This document shows, piece after piece, positions 5,873-6,878 of a stretch of 6,878 nt of DNA. A program made the position numbers and the translations under genes. Below the pieces are notes generated by a model, which did not search any database, was not told the DNA's origin, and was given only the letters and a program-made list of their open reading frames with translations. The first letter of the stretch is position 1. Every line of letters starts with the position of its first letter. The DNA comes from DATDVD01 sp035290065. Lineage in GTDB: Bacteria > Pseudomonadota > Gammaproteobacteria > Coxiellales > Coxiellaceae. The stretch covers positions 1 through 6,878 of the forward strand of contig DATDVD010000018.1 of the NCBI GenBank assembly GCA_035290065.1. The letters are read 5' to 3'.

Positions 5873-6179
5873 TTATCGTTTGATCTGCTGTTTATTCTAT
5901 TTTTGTAATCGTTTGATCTACTGTTTGTTCTATCTTGCGTAATCGTTGATCCACGGTTTACTCTATCTTCCGTGATCGCTCGACCCATCGTTTACTCTCT
6001 CTTCCGTGATTGCTCGACCCATCGTTTACTCTCTCTTTCGTAATCGGTCGACCCATCGCTTATTCTATCTTCCATAATCGGTCAACCCATCGTTTATTCT
6101 ATCTTCTGTGATCGGTCGACCCATCGTTTACCCTATCTTCCGTGATCGGTCGACTCATCGCTTATTCTATCTTTCGTAG
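5873..6179. repeat. Degenerate 34-bp tandem repeat array, eight full units plus partial ends
   Basis: Units begin at 5891, 5924, 5957, 5991, 6025, 6059, 6093 and 6127. The first two are 33 bp and diverged, the other six are exactly 34 bp. A half unit precedes them (5873-5890) and a truncated one follows (from 6161). Typical units read TTTAYTCTATCTTCC, then GTGATCGGTCGACCCATCG. The GGTCGACC core is palindromic and is conserved in units 5, 7 and, with changes, in the others. Unit length is not a multiple of three, so the array is not coding. There are no unique spacers, so it is not CRISPR. It fills most of the 407-bp gap between the aldolase stop and the methyltransferase-like start, and its left end overlaps that gene's ribosome-binding site. 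Confidence 0.92.
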
Positions 6180-6254
6180 GGGCAGACCGTGGTCTGCCCG
6201 GGAATGCGGCACAGGATTTAAATTTCGCACGGGCAGAGCACGCTCTGCCCCTAC
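6176..6254. repeat. Double-hairpin inverted repeat, copy 3
   Basis: This 79-bp element closely matches the copy at 4520. The left end (6176-6199) has stem GGGCAGACC / GGTCTGCCC, the right end (6231-6254) has GGGCAGAGC / GCTCTGCCC, and ATTTAAAT lies in the interior. The same single pair swap between ends is present. Its left end starts inside a unit of the 34-bp array, at the GTA shared with units such as 6025-6058. Its right end is 17 bp past the aldolase stop, so it lies in that mRNA's 3' region. A run of seven T (6264-6270) follows on the plus strand, which would suit termination of rightward, not leftward, transcription. Confidence 0.92.
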
Positions 6255-6271
6255 AGAATAGAATTTTTTTC

Positions 6272-6878
6272 TCACGCGCGAGTTTCAGTTCCTTTAACTG
6301 CTACTTCTTTTTGCACCCGCGGATCCAATTTACCCGAGGCGTATCGTTCCGCCATAGCTTCCACCGACAACACATTTATTTTACTCGCTTGCCCCGCCGT
6401 ACCAAACGCCTCATACCGTTCTTTGCAAATCTCTGTCATCGCTTTTAACGCATCGTTTAAATATTTGCGAGGATCAAATTCCGCTTTATTCTTCATAAAA
6501 TGACGGCGAATCGCCCCAGTTGCCGCTAAGCGTAAATCGGTATCAATATTCACTTTTCTAACACCATGCTTAATCCCTTCTTGAATTTCTTTCAACGGCA
6601 CCCCATACGTTTCAGGCATCTCCCCACCATTTTCATTGATAATTTTTAACCAATCTTGCGGCACCGATGACGAACCGTGCATCACTAAATGCGTATCGGG
6701 AATACGTCGATGAATCGCTTTTACCCGATCAATGGCCAAAATATCTCCCGTCGGCGGGCGTTTAAATTTGTACGCCCCATGACTGGTACCAATGGCAATC
6801 GCTAACGCATCCACTTTTGTTTTCGCCACAAAATCGGCCGCTTGCTCCGGATCAGTCAACAGCATATCCGGCGATAAT
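6272..6878 (-). CDS. fba: Class II fructose-bisphosphate aldolase, C-terminal part (cut by window edge)
   Basis: This is a zinc-dependent aldolase that interconverts fructose 1,6-bisphosphate with dihydroxyacetone phosphate and glyceraldehyde 3-phosphate, in cytosolic glycolysis and gluconeogenesis. About 202 residues are present, and the frame stays open through base 6878 (LSPD before MLLTDPEQA), so the Met at 6865 is internal and the N-terminal part lies outside. Visible class II features are AIAIGTSHGAYKF with a zinc-ligand His, LVMHGSSSVPQDWL with the second zinc-ligand His and the substrate-binding loop, and VNIDTDLR, which contacts the phosphate and hydroxyl groups. The sequence fits the Calvin-cycle (CbbA-like) subtype of about 345-350 residues, from spacing and the long C-terminal tail FDPRKYLNDALKAM...AFGTAGQA. 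The C-terminus KGTETRA is intact. It is followed by the copy 3 hairpins. Confidence 0.95.
   Translation of the reverse strand, partial: LSPDMLLTDPEQAADFVAKTKVDALAIAIGTSHGAYKFKRPPTGDILAIDRVKAIHRRIPDTHLVMHGSSSVPQDWLKIINENGGEMPETYGVPLKEIQEGIKHGVRKVNIDTDLRLAATGAIRRHFMKNKAEFDPRKYLNDALKAMTEICKERYEAFGTAGQASKINVLSVEAMAERYASGKLDPRVQKEVAVKGTETRA

Noticed and set aside
5788..5988. 66-residue minus-strand frame rich in Asn, Arg, Ser and Asp repeats
   Set aside because: It is the translation of the tandem array's first, 33-bp units. Frame is lost in the 34-bp units, and it overlaps the start of the methyltransferase-like gene.
5873..6179. CRISPR array
   Set aside because: The units are contiguous and similar along their full 34 bp, with no unique spacers and no cas genes nearby.
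6271..6282. GC-rich palindrome CTCACGCGCGAG at the end of the aldolase gene as a terminator
   Set aside because: In the direction of the gene it is followed by A residues, not T, and it has no loop. It encodes the last residues and the stop.

Overview
The window looks like a chromosomal segment of a low-to-moderate GC gammaproteobacterium. The EngB/YihA protein matches the enterobacterial type in length and motif layout. The aldolase is the class II, Calvin-cycle-type form, and a good Fur-box-like palindrome is present. A Legionellales-like or similar host is a guess from the overall flavour, not something the sequence proves. No phage, plasmid, IS transposase, CRISPR, tRNA or rRNA was recognised.

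Layout, left to right. Positions 1-90 are ten copies of a 9-bp tandem repeat. Positions 106-189 are copy 1 of a double-hairpin repeat (REP/BIME-like, or a small MITE). Positions 202-256 hold a leftward promoter with a perfect -35 box, abutted by a 25-bp Fur-box-like palindrome that also covers the stop codon of the next gene. An alpha/beta hydrolase (minus strand) follows, then a divergent small His-rich secreted protein (plus strand, true start about 951). A two-gene ABC importer operon (minus strand: duplicated permease, then ATPase with a C-terminal AAA-associated domain, 4-bp ATGA overlap) converges on the secreted-protein gene with only 2 bp between stops. Copy 2 of the repeat lies between the importer promoter and engB. 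engB is preceded by a membrane methyltransferase-like gene of the ICMT/PEMT type. Positions 5873-6179 are a degenerate 34-bp tandem array that runs directly into copy 3 of the repeat. The right edge is the C-terminal part of fructose-bisphosphate aldolase.

How the parts work together. The genes are mostly independent housekeeping and transport units read leftwards. Three minus-strand promoters of near-consensus type (TTGACA or ATGACA, 17-bp spacer, TATAAT-like -10) can be read directly: one for the ABC operon, one for engB, and one leaving the window on the left. All three double-hairpin elements sit just downstream of a minus-strand stop codon (aldolase, engB, hydrolase), which is where a 3'-end mRNA stabiliser or transcription insulator would be expected. 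The ABC operon has no substrate-binding protein in view, so its substrate is unknown.

The most noteworthy points are the compensatory base-pair swap inside the double-hairpin element, the repeated association of that element with tandem arrays, the apparently leaderless ABC mRNA, and the strong operator-flanked promoter pointing out of the left edge. No coherent new multi-gene system (defence, toxin-antitoxin or similar) could be supported.
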